Source of the DNA: Flavihumibacter soli
GTDB lineage: Bacteria > Bacteroidota > Bacteroidia > Sphingobacteriales > Sphingobacteriaceae
Direction of reading: 5' to 3'
Assembly: GCF_010692725.1 (NCBI RefSeq)
Contig: NZ_JAAFZB010000094.1
Span: forward strand, 310,001 to 374,000
DNA length: 64,000 nucleotides
Part shown: in pieces, positions 25,445 to 35,247 of the stretch
Numbering within the stretch: the stretch's first letter is position 1
How the letters are laid out: every line of letters starts with the position of its first letter
Program-made: the position numbers and the translations under genes
Notes under the pieces: model-generated
Told to the model about the DNA's origin: nothing
Databases searched by the model: none
The model's input: the letters and a program-made list of their open reading frames with translations, nothing else

Positions 25445-26885
25445 AAAATTACTCTTACTGACCTGTATTTGCTTGCTGGGTTTTCCGCTTGCCCGCGCTC
25501 AGAATAGCCAGATTGACAAACCGTCCCTGACACTTGAAGAAAGCGTGAATATTGCGCTCAAAAATAATCTGGAGGTCCGGCAGAACGGACTTCAGGCCCA
25601 ATCCGCTTCTATTCTTTTAAAGCAGTCCAAATGGGATATGCTGCCATCCATATCTGGAAATATTGGCCATGGTAGGAACCAGGGCAGAAGTATAGACCCT
25701 TTTACCAATGCTTATATTGATCAGAATGTGAGTTTTGCAAATTATTCGCTAAGTGGCGGCATCACTTTATTTAATGGTTTGCTGCTGCAAAATACTATTA
25801 AGCAAAACAGCTTTGCTTTTGAAGCTGCAAAGATGGAACAACAACAAGCGAAGGATGCCTTAACACTTAATGTAATATTAAACTATCTTCAGATCCTTTC
25901 GAACGAAGATCTGTTAAACCAATCTATTTTGCAGGCTCGTGTAAGTGAGGAACAGGTAAAAAGGCTGCAGGTTCTCGATAAAGAAGGTGCTATTGCTCCG
26001 TCCCTGCTTTTCGAACTGCAGGGTCAGCTTGCAAATGATGAACTGGCCATAGTCACAAACCGAAATACTTTGAATTTATCGAAGCTTTCTCTCTCCAGGC
26101 TGATGAATACAGAATATGATCCGGAACTTACGTTTGCAAGACTGGCTACTGATAAACCGGAGATCCAGGGTGAATACCCCTACAAAAAGGATGATATAGT
26201 TACCTTAGCCCTCAATCAACTTTCCTTAATAAAAGGAACGGCATTCCGTAAGCAAAGCGCAATAAAGGGATTACAGGCATCCCGGTCTTTACGGTATCCT
26301 AATTTAAGTTTAAATAGTAACCTGTTCAGCAATTTTTCTTCACTTGCATACAGGAATGAATTTGGTGCACCCCAGCCGGTTACCTCTAACAATTATGTGA
26401 GCATAAATGGGACCGATTACCCTGTTATCATGCCGGAACGTCCTTTGAGTTCACAGAAGATCAACTATAATGACCAGATAAAAAATAACTTCAGTTCCTC
26501 TTTCAGTATCAATTTAAGAATTCCAATTTTTAACACAGTCTATGCGAAAAGCCGGATTGCGCAGGCGAAAGTTGACCTGATGAATGCCGAATTGATTGAA
26601 GAAACGACGCAGTTACAATTAAAGCAGGCAGTTGATCAGGCCTATTTCAATATGCAGGCTGCAAAGGAGCGGTATGAAGCAATCACCAGACAGGTTGAAG
26701 CGTTCAAAAAATCATTTTCTGCCGCTGAAGTGCGTTTTAATGCAGGAGCCACAACTTCTGTAGACTATTCGGTTGCAAAAAATAATTTTGACCGGGCATC
26801 AATAAACCTGATCAATATAAGATATGAATATATTCTCCGAACAAAGATCCTGGATTATTATCGCGGGGCATTAGAACTAAACTAA
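25425..26885 (+). CDS. TolC-like outer membrane efflux protein
   Basis: A 486-residue protein with an N-terminal signal peptide (MINKKLLLLTCICLLGFPLARA) and two related halves. The first starts at about residue 30 with SLTLEESVNIALKNNLEVR, the classic TolC/OEP opening. The second ends with ARVDYSVAKNN-like text (TTSVDYSVAKNNFDRA) typical of the repeat C-terminus. Such proteins form trimeric outer-membrane channels through long alpha-helical barrels and dock to HlyD-type adaptors. It closes the transporter operon, so all three envelope layers are encoded here. ATG 25425 overlaps the ATPase gene; ATG 25434 gives a more standard signal peptide and is an equally good start. A terminator follows at 27020. 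Confidence 0.93.
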   Translation: MQKMINKKLLLLTCICLLGFPLARAQNSQIDKPSLTLEESVNIALKNNLEVRQNGLQAQSASILLKQSKWDMLPSISGNIGHGRNQGRSIDPFTNAYIDQNVSFANYSLSGGITLFNGLLLQNTIKQNSFAFEAAKMEQQQAKDALTLNVILNYLQILSNEDLLNQSILQARVSEEQVKRLQVLDKEGAIAPSLLFELQGQLANDELAIVTNRNTLNLSKLSLSRLMNTEYDPELTFARLATDKPEIQGEYPYKKDDIVTLALNQLSLIKGTAFRKQSAIKGLQASRSLRYPNLSLNSNLFSNFSSLAYRNEFGAPQPVTSNNYVSINGTDYPVIMPERPLSSQKINYNDQIKNNFSSSFSINLRIPIFNTVYAKSRIAQAKVDLMNAELIEETTQLQLKQAVDQAYFNMQAAKERYEAITRQVEAFKKSFSAAEVRFNAGATTSVDYSVAKNNFDRASINLINIRYEYILRTKILDYYRGALELN

Positions 26886-27019
26886 TATTCTTAATGCTGC
26901 CTTATCATTAAAAATAAGTTCATATACATCTTAAGTTTGGCCGTCTCTTCCCCGGCTTCCACGCCGGCATGTAACGGAACTGCCTAACGAAAAAAGAAAA
27001 AACACCGGCCAGCGGCAAT

Positions 27020-27050
27020 AAAGGGTTAGTAAATTTGCTAACCCTTTTTA
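27020..27050 (+). terminator. Rho-independent terminator after the transporter operon
   Basis: Arms AAAGGGTTAG (27020-27029) and CTAACCCTTT (27038-27047) pair perfectly around an 8-base loop and run into T-rich sequence. It lies 135 bp after the TolC-like gene and is the only clear terminator found for the efflux locus. It also excludes the upstream in-frame TTG at 27035 as start of the next gene. Confidence 0.8.
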
Positions 27051-27088
27051 TATGTTTACCCATGAATCTTGGTAACACATCGTCTAAA

Positions 27089-28429
27089 ATGAAGAAAGTC
27101 TCCCGGCACCTTACCTTCCAGGTAATTGTAGCCATATTATTAGGAATTTTAGCTGGTGTTTTCTTTCCTGACTTTGCCCCTACAGCCCGAATAATCAGCA
27201 AAACCTTCATTAACATGATCAGCATGTTAATCGCGCCGATAATCTTCTTTACGATTGTTCTCGGGATTGCAAAAATGGGCGACATGAAAAAAGTTGGGCG
27301 GGTCGGCGGAAAAGCGCTGCTCTATTTCGAATTAGTAACAACTCTGGCAATACTTATTGGATTAGTGGTTGCCAACCTGTTACAGCCGGGCAAAAATGTC
27401 ACTCCGGTTGACGGTAAAGTACAAGCGGTGCCTCCAGCTGTTGCTGAGCCTGTTAACTGGGCAGAGTTTATTGCGAACATCATACCGCATAATATATTTG
27501 AATCTTTCGCGTCCGGGGATATTCTGCAGATCTTATTTTTCGCCATACTGTTTGGATTTGGGTTGAGTAAGATAGGGCCTGCAGGCGAACCCTTACTGGC
27601 AAGCTTTGAACGGATTTCACTGGTAATTTTCAAAATGATGAAGTTCATTATGAAGTTAGCTCCGATAGGAGCTTTCGGCGGGATGGCGTTCACTATTGGA
27701 AACTATGGAATGGACACACTCATACCAATGGGTAAGATCATGCTGGCCGTTTATCTTACATGCTTCCTCTTTATTTTTGGGGTACTAAACCTCATATGTT
27801 ATTTCTATAAGTTCAGCCTCTGGCAATATCTTAGGTTCATTCGCCAGGAAATACTGGTTGTGCTAGGTACATCATCATCCGAATCCGTATTGCCGAGTAT
27901 GATGCAAAAGATGCAAAGATTTGGGTGCTCGAAATCAGTGGTTGGCCTGGTAATACCGACCGGATACTCGTTTAACCTAGATGGCACTTCCATTTATCTG
28001 GCGATGGCTTTAATTTTTCTCGCACAGGTATTCAAAATCGATCTGACCATCGGTCAGCAGGTAGCCGCAATGGGCGTATTAATGATAACCTCAAAGGGTG
28101 CTGCCGGCGTTACCGGGAGCGGTTTTATTGTTTTAAGCACTACGCTGGCTTCTTTAAAGATTATGCCCGTGGAAAATGTAGCCATCCTCTTAGGGGTAGA
28201 CAGGTTCATGTCTGAAGCAAGATCCATCACCAACCTGATAGGGAATGGCGTAGCCACGATCGTCGTGGCCAAGAGCGAAAAAGAATTTGATGAGGATGCC
28301 TATCAGCTCGCTATCAACCCTGCTCAGGCTGATGTTGACGATCAATCTTTAATATCTGATGATACAACACTTAATGAAAGAGCAGATATTATTGAAACCG
28401 ATATACCTGCACATAAAATCTGGCAGTAG
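27089..28429 (+). CDS. Dicarboxylate/glutamate:cation symporter (DAACS family)
   Basis: A membrane protein of about 446 residues that imports acidic amino acids or C4-dicarboxylates with Na+ or H+. Family landmarks are the serine-rich hairpin GTSSSESVLP (about residue 270), the PTGYSFNLDGTSIY segment, and TSKGAAGVTGSGF in the second hairpin. Eight or so hydrophobic segments are visible, starting with VIVAILLGILAGVFF. I start at ATG 27089 (MKKVSRHLTFQ), which matches relatives; ATG 27062 is possible. The upstream terminator hairpin shows that transcription begins in the short gap after 27050. The last 40 residues form an acidic, hydrophilic tail. Substrate specificity between glutamate, aspartate and dicarboxylates cannot be decided. 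Confidence 0.92.
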   Translation: MKKVSRHLTFQVIVAILLGILAGVFFPDFAPTARIISKTFINMISMLIAPIIFFTIVLGIAKMGDMKKVGRVGGKALLYFELVTTLAILIGLVVANLLQPGKNVTPVDGKVQAVPPAVAEPVNWAEFIANIIPHNIFESFASGDILQILFFAILFGFGLSKIGPAGEPLLASFERISLVIFKMMKFIMKLAPIGAFGGMAFTIGNYGMDTLIPMGKIMLAVYLTCFLFIFGVLNLICYFYKFSLWQYLRFIRQEILVVLGTSSSESVLPSMMQKMQRFGCSKSVVGLVIPTGYSFNLDGTSIYLAMALIFLAQVFKIDLTIGQQVAAMGVLMITSKGAAGVTGSGFIVLSTTLASLKIMPVENVAILLGVDRFMSEARSITNLIGNGVATIVVAKSEKEFDEDAYQLAINPAQADVDDQSLISDDTTLNERADIIETDIPAHKIWQ

Positions 28430-28576
28430 CATGATAACGGGGAACAAGGTGTTTGTCTCAGCCTGATGCCTGCGTTAAATTTTTCCTAGCTTTATACGAT
28501 AAGCTGCGTTGGAAACCACTCCCTTGTGTCAGCTTAAAACTTTGTTGATCTGTGTAACCTTAAAAGCTCCTTCAAT

Positions 28577-29611
28577 TTGGCAAAGCCCGTACTCGTTTTA
28601 AAATTCGGAACAGCATCGATCACAACAGCCGAAGGCGAATTGGACGAGCATGTAATTGCCGAAATAGCGCGACAGGTATCGACCATCCAAAAGCAGTATA
28701 ACCTGGTTATTGTTTCATCCGGGGCGGTGGCTGCGGGGAAAGGCATGCTGAAAAACTATAGGGGCACCCTGAATGAACGGAAGGCTGCTGCCGCCATTGG
28801 TAACCCGCTCCTGCTGAATATCTACAGCCGCTACTTTTCTTCTTATGGCATCGCTATTGCGCAGAGTCTCTGCGAGCGCCAACATTTCTCAAATCGCGAA
28901 CAGTTTCTTCAGCTGAAAAAGACCTACGAAACTTTATGGAACAATGACATCATCCCCGTGGCGAACGAGAATGACGTGGTGAGCAACCTGGAACTCAAGT
29001 TTTCCGACAATGATGAACTGGCCACCCTGATCGCGGTCGGCTTTGGAGCTTCTCAGCTCCTGTTCAGCACTTCCGTACCCGGCGTCCTTGACGAGCAGGG
29101 GAATGTCATTCCGTGCCTCGACACCAGTAATAAAGACATTCTGTTACTTGCCCGAAAAGAGAAATCTGCTGCCGGCCTCGGCGGCATGACATCCAAACTG
29201 AATTTTGCGCGGCTGGCCAACCGAATGGGCATCCGCGTCGCGATCTTCGGCATGAGACCCCCCGACGGACTGCTGGAGACACTAGCAGGTAGAAACGGAA
29301 CGTTATGCCTTCCCCAGGAAAGCAGCCTTTCCGCACGCAATAAATGGCTTGCAAGCGGCAGTATCGTCAGCGGGCGTATCCGGGTCGACAGCGGGGCAGC
29401 TAAGGCAATAAGAAATCGCCATAGCCTGCTGGCCGTCGGCATTACAGACATCCTGACAGAGTTCGAGTCCGGTGAGATAATCGAAATCCTTGATGAAGAT
29501 AATATTACGGTGGCTGTAGCTAAAGTCAAGGTCGCTTCGGTCCTGTTGCTTGATGGCTCGAAAAAGAAGAATCTGGAAGTGGCGAATGCAAATAATATTG
29601 TTCTCCTCTAA
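28577..29611 (+). CDS. proB: Glutamate 5-kinase
   Basis: A 344-residue enzyme that phosphorylates glutamate in the first step of proline synthesis, in the cytoplasm. The amino-acid kinase domain shows VLKFGTASIT at the start, IVSSGAVAAGKGML, PVANENDVVS and GLGGMTSKLNFARLA. A C-terminal PUA-like domain (about residues 265-344) starts at ASGSIVSGRIRVDSGA, as in full-length ProB. Translation appears to begin at TTG 28577, since no in-frame ATG precedes the conserved N-terminus. The partner proA lies 1.9 kb downstream on the same strand, separated by an oppositely oriented glycosyltransferase gene, so the two are not one operon here. Confidence 0.95.
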   Translation: MAKPVLVLKFGTASITTAEGELDEHVIAEIARQVSTIQKQYNLVIVSSGAVAAGKGMLKNYRGTLNERKAAAAIGNPLLLNIYSRYFSSYGIAIAQSLCERQHFSNREQFLQLKKTYETLWNNDIIPVANENDVVSNLELKFSDNDELATLIAVGFGASQLLFSTSVPGVLDEQGNVIPCLDTSNKDILLLARKEKSAAGLGGMTSKLNFARLANRMGIRVAIFGMRPPDGLLETLAGRNGTLCLPQESSLSARNKWLASGSIVSGRIRVDSGAAKAIRNRHSLLAVGITDILTEFESGEIIEILDEDNITVAVAKVKVASVLLLDGSKKKNLEVANANNIVLL

Positions 29612-29653
29612 ATACTGCACCTATTTTCTTCTTCAGAGGGATTGCGAAGCATC

Positions 29654-30832
29654 TTAAGAGACTTCGATTTCCTCTTCCACAGCAACCTGCCCGACATCTA
29701 CGCGAGATATTAACCGCTCATATATTTCAACGGTACGTTCAGTCATTACCTTAAGGGTAAACCTGGATTCCGCCAAACTGTTAGAAACGTCCTGCATGCT
29801 CTTAACTTTTGCCGGATTTGCATTTAGAAACTCAATCTTTTCCGCTAATGCTTTATGATCATAAAAAGGAAAGATAAATCCGTTTTCATTGTCAATTACC
29901 TGGTCATAACACCCAGAAGTTGGAGTTCGCAGAATGACAAGTCCTGATAGCATTGCCTCAACAACAGCCATAGAAAACCCTTCCTTCATACTCGGCAAAA
30001 CAAAGACATCGCTCAATCTATAATAATCCACCGGATCGCGATAGCCTACAAACTCAATGATCTCTTGCAATCGGAGGTCCTCAGTCAGATCCCTTAATTT
30101 TTTCATCTGACTCCCCTCCCCTACAATGACACATTGAATACGATCTCTGGAAGCCTTACTTAATTCGGCAATGCCGTTTATAAACGTGTCAATTGATTTA
30201 ATTTTTACTAAACGTGCCACGACAATTAAGAACAACTTGTCCGGCGGGAAACCATACTTTAATCTCAATTCCTTTTTCGTATCGGGCCCCGCATTAATGT
30301 ATCGCGCGTTATCTACCCCGTTATAAATCCTCGTAATTCTTTCAGGATCCACATTCAAATCAATCAGTTCCTGTTTTATCTCCGAACTAATGACGATGTA
30401 ATGATCGAATTGAGACAGAAAAAAGCGGGTTATAGCCGTGCTCGGCATATTATGCAAATGAACTGTTAGAATACTTTTGGCCCCTGTTAAGACTCTGGCG
30501 ATCATGGCAAATATTGCTGTCGACCGAAAATGGCAGTGGATGATCTCTGGCTTGTACCGGTATATCAGCGACACAAACCTGCGATAAGAAGATATATTTT
30601 TTAAATAATTTTTTACGGTGCCCTTTTTAGAAAAGCCAATATTAAAAATTGTAAATCCTTGATTTTCAAACCACTCTGCGCCTTTAAAGGTACTCTCGTC
30701 ACCCCCGCAAATAAAGATCACATGATAGCCTTCTGCATGCAACGCAGTTGCCAGAGAAGCGCAATGGGTTGTTACCCCGCCCCCATCCAGCAGGCGTAAA
30801 ACAAAAAATACTACTTTACTTTTATTCATCAT
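29654..30832 (-). CDS. GT4-family glycosyltransferase
   Basis: A 392-residue GT-B fold enzyme. The N-terminal donor-binding start is VLRLLDGGGVTTHCASLATAL and the C-terminal domain carries LFLIVARLVKIK, then VLPSMKEGFSMAVVEAMLSG, the E-x7-E motif region of retaining GT4 enzymes. No membrane segment is evident. Such enzymes usually build polysaccharide, lipopolysaccharide or glycolipid chains, but no other cell-envelope genes surround it; it stands alone between proB and proA in the opposite orientation. It may have been inserted there. Donor and acceptor sugars cannot be inferred. Confidence 0.9.
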   Translation of the reverse strand: MMNKSKVVFFVLRLLDGGGVTTHCASLATALHAEGYHVIFICGGDESTFKGAEWFENQGFTIFNIGFSKKGTVKNYLKNISSYRRFVSLIYRYKPEIIHCHFRSTAIFAMIARVLTGAKSILTVHLHNMPSTAITRFFLSQFDHYIVISSEIKQELIDLNVDPERITRIYNGVDNARYINAGPDTKKELRLKYGFPPDKLFLIVVARLVKIKSIDTFINGIAELSKASRDRIQCVIVGEGSQMKKLRDLTEDLRLQEIIEFVGYRDPVDYYRLSDVFVLPSMKEGFSMAVVEAMLSGLVILRTPTSGCYDQVIDNENGFIFPFYDHKALAEKIEFLNANPAKVKSMQDVSNSLAESRFTLKVMTERTVEIYERLISRVDVGQVAVEEEIEVS

Positions 30833-31506
30833 GATTGATCCCTATATAAAAATCATCATAGGCTTGGATATCCATCAGAAATGCTTCTATCAAGCGAGAT
30901 GATTGTATTAGTTTAAATTGTATTAATCGAAAATGCCATCCGAAATCCGTGCCCGCAACGTTAAGCTTCCCGGCTATATTTCACCGGCCTTTTGCACTGA
31001 CTGTAGCACAGAATTTTTTCGTCTTTGAGTTGGTTTATGATGGTATTGGGCTGAAGGGACAAAAGCCTGTTTCATAGTGAAATAATGTAATCAATTATAA
31101 ATGTCATCGAATATATACAATAAAAGCCTTACATACTTAAATTATGTAATCAATGGTAAAATATACATAATACATAAGCAATAAAGCTTCGTTTGAGTAT
31201 GTGGCAAAGGTCCTTACGCGGCAACGGAGCGTAAAGGATTTGGGAACGGCCCATGTTCAGCACCCGGCCCGGCGTTATAAACTTTCCAGGTATCGCTGAT
31301 GTCCCTGACAATCCTTATCTGTCAATATCTCCAGCTAATTCAGTAGGCAGATGAATGTTTCAGGGCCTACGTGATAACATCGGCACAGAACCGCATGCTA
31401 TCCATTATCTTGGGGTTTCAATAGCTGGCTACACATGTTGCGCTTGGAAAATAAAGAATCTGGGTTGGCACATGCGGATGACATCGTTTTGCTGTAAATT
31501 TATACT
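30833..31506. other. Gene-free 674-bp spacer upstream of proA
   Basis: No credible coding sequence. The left half is A/T-rich and contains an 11-bp direct repeat ATGTAATCAAT at 31085-31095 and 31144-31154, spaced 59 bp. Further right a stem forms between TCCTTACGC (31211-31219) and GCGTAAAGGA (31229-31238) with one bulge. It presumably holds the promoters of the divergent glycosyltransferase and proA genes, but no convincing promoter was found. Confidence 0.6.
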
Positions 31507-32754
31507 ATGGATTCCATTAATGACTTCCTGGTAAATGCCGCCGCGGCTACGTCACCCGCACGCATGCTGAGAGATGATCAAAAGAAATTTATCCTGCAGG
31601 CTATCGCATTCAGCTTAAGAGAAAATACGACCCGGATCATTGCTGAAAATAAAAAGGACCTTGACAGGATGGCTGATAGCGATCCGAAAAAGGATCGCCT
31701 CCTGCTTTCAGAAAGCCGTATCGAGGAGATCGCCCGGAGTGTAGAGGATGTCGCCGAATTGCCGGATCCGGGGAATCAGCTGCTTTCTCAAAAGATCCTC
31801 GAAAATGGCCTGTCGGTCCGGAAGATCACTGTACCTATGGGTGTTGTGGCCGTTATTTATGAATCAAGACCAAACGTGACGGTCGATGTCGCCGCGCTAT
31901 GCATCCGATCCGGAAATGTCTGCCTGCTCAGGGGTGGCTCCGACGCCTTATTCACCAACACTATACTGGTAAGGATCATCCAGGAAGTACTTACAGACCA
32001 GCATTTAAATATCCACCTGGTAGAACTGCTGCCAGCCGACCGTAAATACATGCCGGAATTATTGACCGCCACCAAGTATGTCGACATGATCATTCCCCGC
32101 GGATCAGCCGATCTGATCAACTACGTACGGGAAAACGCCACCGTCCCCGTGATAGAAACCGGTGCCGGGGTCTGCCATACTTATGTTGAGCGATCAGCTA
32201 ACCTGGAAAAGGCTGCTGCAATCGTGACAAACGCAAAAGCTTCCAGGCCTTCTGTCTGCAATGCCCTCGACACGGTGCTGGTTGACCGGGAGGTAGCGGG
32301 CCGCTTCTTAAGCCTGCTTGCCCCGAAGCTGGCGGCTTACAATATTGAGATCTTTGCAGATCCCTTATCATATTCTACACTGAAAGATTTGAACTATCCC
32401 TGGCTGAACCATGCAAAGGAAGAAGATTTCGGAAGGGAATTTCTGGATTATAAATGTTCCGTTAAAGTTGTTGCTGATCCGGAAGAAGCGATGAAACATA
32501 TACGCGCCTACTCTTCCAAACACTCCGAAGCTATTGTCTCTGAAGACGCAGAAGTTTGTGAACGCTTTTTAAATGAAGTGGATGCCGCCGCCGTATTTGC
32601 CAATGCTTCTACACGCTTTACCGATGGCGGTGTATTCGGCCTCGGTGCCGAAATAGGCATATCGACACAAAAGCTGCACGCGCGCGGACCTTTCGCACTG
32701 GAAAAACTGGTTACGGAGAAGTGGATTGTCCGGGGTCAGGGTCAAACCCGTTGA
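31507..32754 (+). CDS. proA: Gamma-glutamyl phosphate reductase
   Basis: A 415-residue aldehyde-dehydrogenase-fold enzyme that reduces gamma-glutamyl phosphate with NADPH to glutamate semialdehyde, the second step of proline synthesis. Recognised from PMGVVAVIYESRPNVTVDVA, the PRGSADLI and ETGAGVCHTY segments, the catalytic cysteine in ASRPSVCNALDT, and the C-terminal DGGVFGLGAEIGISTQKLHARGP. Length matches the family. It has a long separate leader (30833-31506), so it is probably transcribed independently of proB. Start ATG 31507 is the only one consistent with the family N-terminus. Confidence 0.95.
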   Translation: MDSINDFLVNAAAATSPARMLRDDQKKFILQAIAFSLRENTTRIIAENKKDLDRMADSDPKKDRLLLSESRIEEIARSVEDVAELPDPGNQLLSQKILENGLSVRKITVPMGVVAVIYESRPNVTVDVAALCIRSGNVCLLRGGSDALFTNTILVRIIQEVLTDQHLNIHLVELLPADRKYMPELLTATKYVDMIIPRGSADLINYVRENATVPVIETGAGVCHTYVERSANLEKAAAIVTNAKASRPSVCNALDTVLVDREVAGRFLSLLAPKLAAYNIEIFADPLSYSTLKDLNYPWLNHAKEEDFGREFLDYKCSVKVVADPEEAMKHIRAYSSKHSEAIVSEDAEVCERFLNEVDAAAVFANASTRFTDGGVFGLGAEIGISTQKLHARGPFALEKLVTEKWIVRGQGQTR

Positions 32755-32838
32755 TAAGGAGCAAACTTTGAATTCGCGACGGGTAGCAGAGACAGGAATT
32801 CCGCTTTCACGATCTTCCCAATTCTTGCAAAAACTCAA

Positions 32839-33255
32839 TCAACGGTAAAAACCGGCCTGCTCAAGACAGTGTATGGTACTGTCGGCGAAATTGTCAAAAC
32901 TGTTTTTCATGGTTCTTGTAGTCCGGTAATTCGCCGGCACATGTTCATTCAGATACATCTGCACATTTAGAAATGAACTTTTAAAATGTCTGATCAGCAG
33001 GGACCTGTCATGAAGCTTATCCTGGGGTCTGATTTCCGATTCCATAACTCCGGAGTAAGCGACTATGGCCTCTGGATTACCGGAAGTCAGGTAGCTCAGA
33101 TCCCACTTTTGAATCAAAGTACATTGCCTTCCGTCTCCAGGAGTAGCTAACTCAGGAACAAAGGCAATATTTTCGTTAACATCACACACAATGCCGGTAT
33201 ATTTTGCATCAATATTCAGACTTGTGGTCTTCAAATGACTACTTTTTAAGATCAT
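32839..33255 (-). CDS. Hypothetical protein, 138 residues
   Basis: A single open frame on the minus strand between proA and the GH13 gene. I do not recognise a family. The protein is soluble-looking, with no signal peptide or membrane segment; it has a mixed N-terminal half (TGIVCDVNENIAFVPELATPG) and a polar C-terminal half with several Asn/His/Arg residues. ATG 33255 is used; a TTG six bases upstream is possible. It is convergent with proA and might be a single-gene unit. Coding status is moderately supported by length and by the lack of a better overlapping frame. Confidence 0.45.
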   Translation of the reverse strand: MILKSSHLKTTSLNIDAKYTGIVCDVNENIAFVPELATPGDGRQCTLIQKWDLSYLTSGNPEAIVAYSGVMESEIRPQDKLHDRSLLIRHFKSSFLNVQMYLNEHVPANYRTTRTMKNSFDNFADSTIHCLEQAGFYR

Positions 33256-33513
33256 TACCAAAAATTTTAAGACATATAATGAAATTATAAACTTTGAGCG
33301 GCACTAAAACGAAAAAGAATGGGTGCTCGACAGCAATTTACCTAAAATATGCCAGCCAGATGCATATATTACGAAGAAATAACATAAGATTAACAAACAG
33401 GATAGGACCGCAGCAATCCTCTTCGATCATTTTATGCGGAATATGCTGCTTTTTATTAATTTATCCCATTTCCTTACACAGCTTTATTCGGATTGAATCT
33501 GGAATACTAATGC

Positions 33514-35247
33514 TTAGTTAACATTCACAATGACCGCCTGGTATGGCTTTAATATTTTCATTGTGCCCTCGGTCTCTACTGACGAATAATTATTGATAAG
33601 GATATCCTCCGGATCTATTCGGTAGGGCAGACTAATCCGGGCGGTCTTGGCTGAAAAATTCAATAGTACGAGTATCTGATCGCTCTCCAGCTTTCGAAAG
33701 TAAGCATAGACCTGCTTGTGCTCCGGCTGAGCAATCTGATAATCACCATATACCAGCACCGGGTTACTTTTCCTTAACGCAGTCATCTTTCGAAAATGAT
33801 TCAGACAACTATTAGAATCGCGATCCTGGTTTTCAACATTTATCAGCTTATAGTTCGCATTCACAGGTAACCACGGTTCACCGGTGGTGAAGCCTGCTTG
33901 TTTATTAGTCTTCCATTGCATCGGTGTTCGTCCGTTATCCCGCGACAGGAATCTGAGTTTTTTCATATACAGCTTCATATCCTCTCCATCGGCCCGCGCC
34001 TTTTTGTAACCATTTATGGCTGCGATGTCACGATACTGCTGAATACTGTCAAAGCCGATGTTGGTCATCCCTAATTCATCACCGTAGTAGCAATAAGGCG
34101 TTCCGCGCATGCTAAGCAGAAAAGTGTTTAACATTTTGGCGGAGGCGGCACGAAATTCCGGGCTATCATTTCCATACCTGCTGACTAAACGAGCCTGGTC
34201 ATGATTTGCAAGAAAGATCGAAAGCCAGCCTTTCTTAGCAAAAGCGCTGTCCCAGCGACTAAAAACTTCCTTAAGATCGGAAAGCTGGTAACCATTGTAT
34301 TTAACAAGATCCACGGCTTCAAACGCGTAGGCCATGTTCAGTTCTTTCCGCTCGGGATCTACCAGCTTATGGGCATCTTCAAAATTCCTTCCGGCTCCCT
34401 CCGCTACGCTCATCACATCGTACTTACTGAAAACTTTTTCATGCATTTCTTTCAGGTAGTCGTGAAGATTGCCCTGCATCGCATAATAGTTGATAAAGTT
34501 TTTTTCAAATCCTTCAGGGAATGCCGGAAATGTGGTGTCTTTTGCCGCAAACTGAAAGGCATCCAGGCGAAATCCGTCGACGCCTTTCTTCGCCCAGAAC
34601 TTCATAATATTATGAACCTCCCGCCTTACCTTCGGATTTTCCCAATTCAGGTCAGGTTGTTTTCTTGAAAAATAATGCAGGTAATAACTATCAGTCAGAG
34701 AATCATATTGCCATGCATCGCCTTTCTCGTCAAATAAGCTATAGCGGTAATTTGGTCTGCCCTTTTCAGCGGGCCACCAGTGATAATAATCACGATAGCG
34801 ATTCTTTCGGGAAATCCGGGATTGTTTAAACCATACGTGTTCGTCACTGCTATGATTCACGACCACATCCATAACTAGTTTGATTCCGCGCTGGTGCAGG
34901 CCCGCGAGGAGGCGATCGAAATCCTCCATGGTGCCGAAATCTTTCATGATCTCGCGGTAATTGCTCACATCATAACCATTATCATCATTCGGGGAACTGT
35001 AAATCGGGTTTAACCAGACAGCGGTAACACCAAGGCTTTGGATATAGTCAAGTTTCTCAATAATCCCTTTCAGATCCCCTACTCCGTCACCATTGCTGTC
35101 GTTAAAGCTCCGCGGATAGATCTGGTAAATTATCGCTTCCTTCCACCATTTCCGGTCTTGCGAGCCTGGTTCACTGTTTTGTCCCCTGTGGTGTGTACAA
35201 CCCCACTGGAAGAGAATAATTAAAATGCCGAAGATGTACATTCTCAT
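33514..35247 (-). CDS. GH13 alpha-glucosidase-type lipoprotein
   Basis: A 577-residue glycoside hydrolase of family 13. The N-terminus is a lipoprotein signal (FGILIILFQWGC, Cys near residue 17), so the enzyme is probably tethered in the periplasm or on the outer membrane. The barrel starts with EAIIYQIYPRSFNDSNGDGVGDLKG, as in oligo-1,6-glucosidases and related exo-acting enzymes. Catalytic residues are the Asp of DGFRLDAFQF (nucleophile), the Glu of SVAEGAG (acid/base) and the Asp of LANHDQAR. A C-terminal beta domain follows. It likely removes glucose from malto- or isomalto-oligosaccharides. No SusC/SusD pair is adjacent. Linkage preference cannot be read from sequence alone. Confidence 0.92.
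   Translation of the reverse strand: MRMYIFGILIILFQWGCTHHRGQNSEPGSQDRKWWKEAIIYQIYPRSFNDSNGDGVGDLKGIIEKLDYIQSLGVTAVWLNPIYSSPNDDNGYDVSNYREIMKDFGTMEDFDRLLAGLHQRGIKLVMDVVVNHSSDEHVWFKQSRISRKNRYRDYYHWWPAEKGRPNYRYSLFDEKGDAWQYDSLTDSYYLHYFSRKQPDLNWENPKVRREVHNIMKFWAKKGVDGFRLDAFQFAAKDTTFPAFPEGFEKNFINYYAMQGNLHDYLKEMHEKVFSKYDVMSVAEGAGRNFEDAHKLVDPERKELNMAYAFEAVDLVKYNGYQLSDLKEVFSRWDSAFAKKGWLSIFLANHDQARLVSRYGNDSPEFRAASAKMLNTFLLSMRGTPYCYYGDELGMTNIGFDSIQQYRDIAAINGYKKARADGEDMKLYMKKLRFLSRDNGRTPMQWKTNKQAGFTTGEPWLPVNANYKLINVENQDRDSNSCLNHFRKMTALRKSNPVLVYGDYQIAQPEHKQVYAYFRKLESDQILVLLNFSAKTARISLPYRIDPEDILINNYSSVETEGTMKILKPYQAVIVNVN

Noticed and set aside
27035-27088. Upstream start for the DAACS symporter
   Set aside because: The TTG lies in the loop of a terminator hairpin, so a transcript starting downstream could not include it.
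33294-33521. 75-codon plus-strand frame
   Set aside because: No family likeness, lies in an A/T-rich gap and overlaps the end of the GH13 gene on the other strand.
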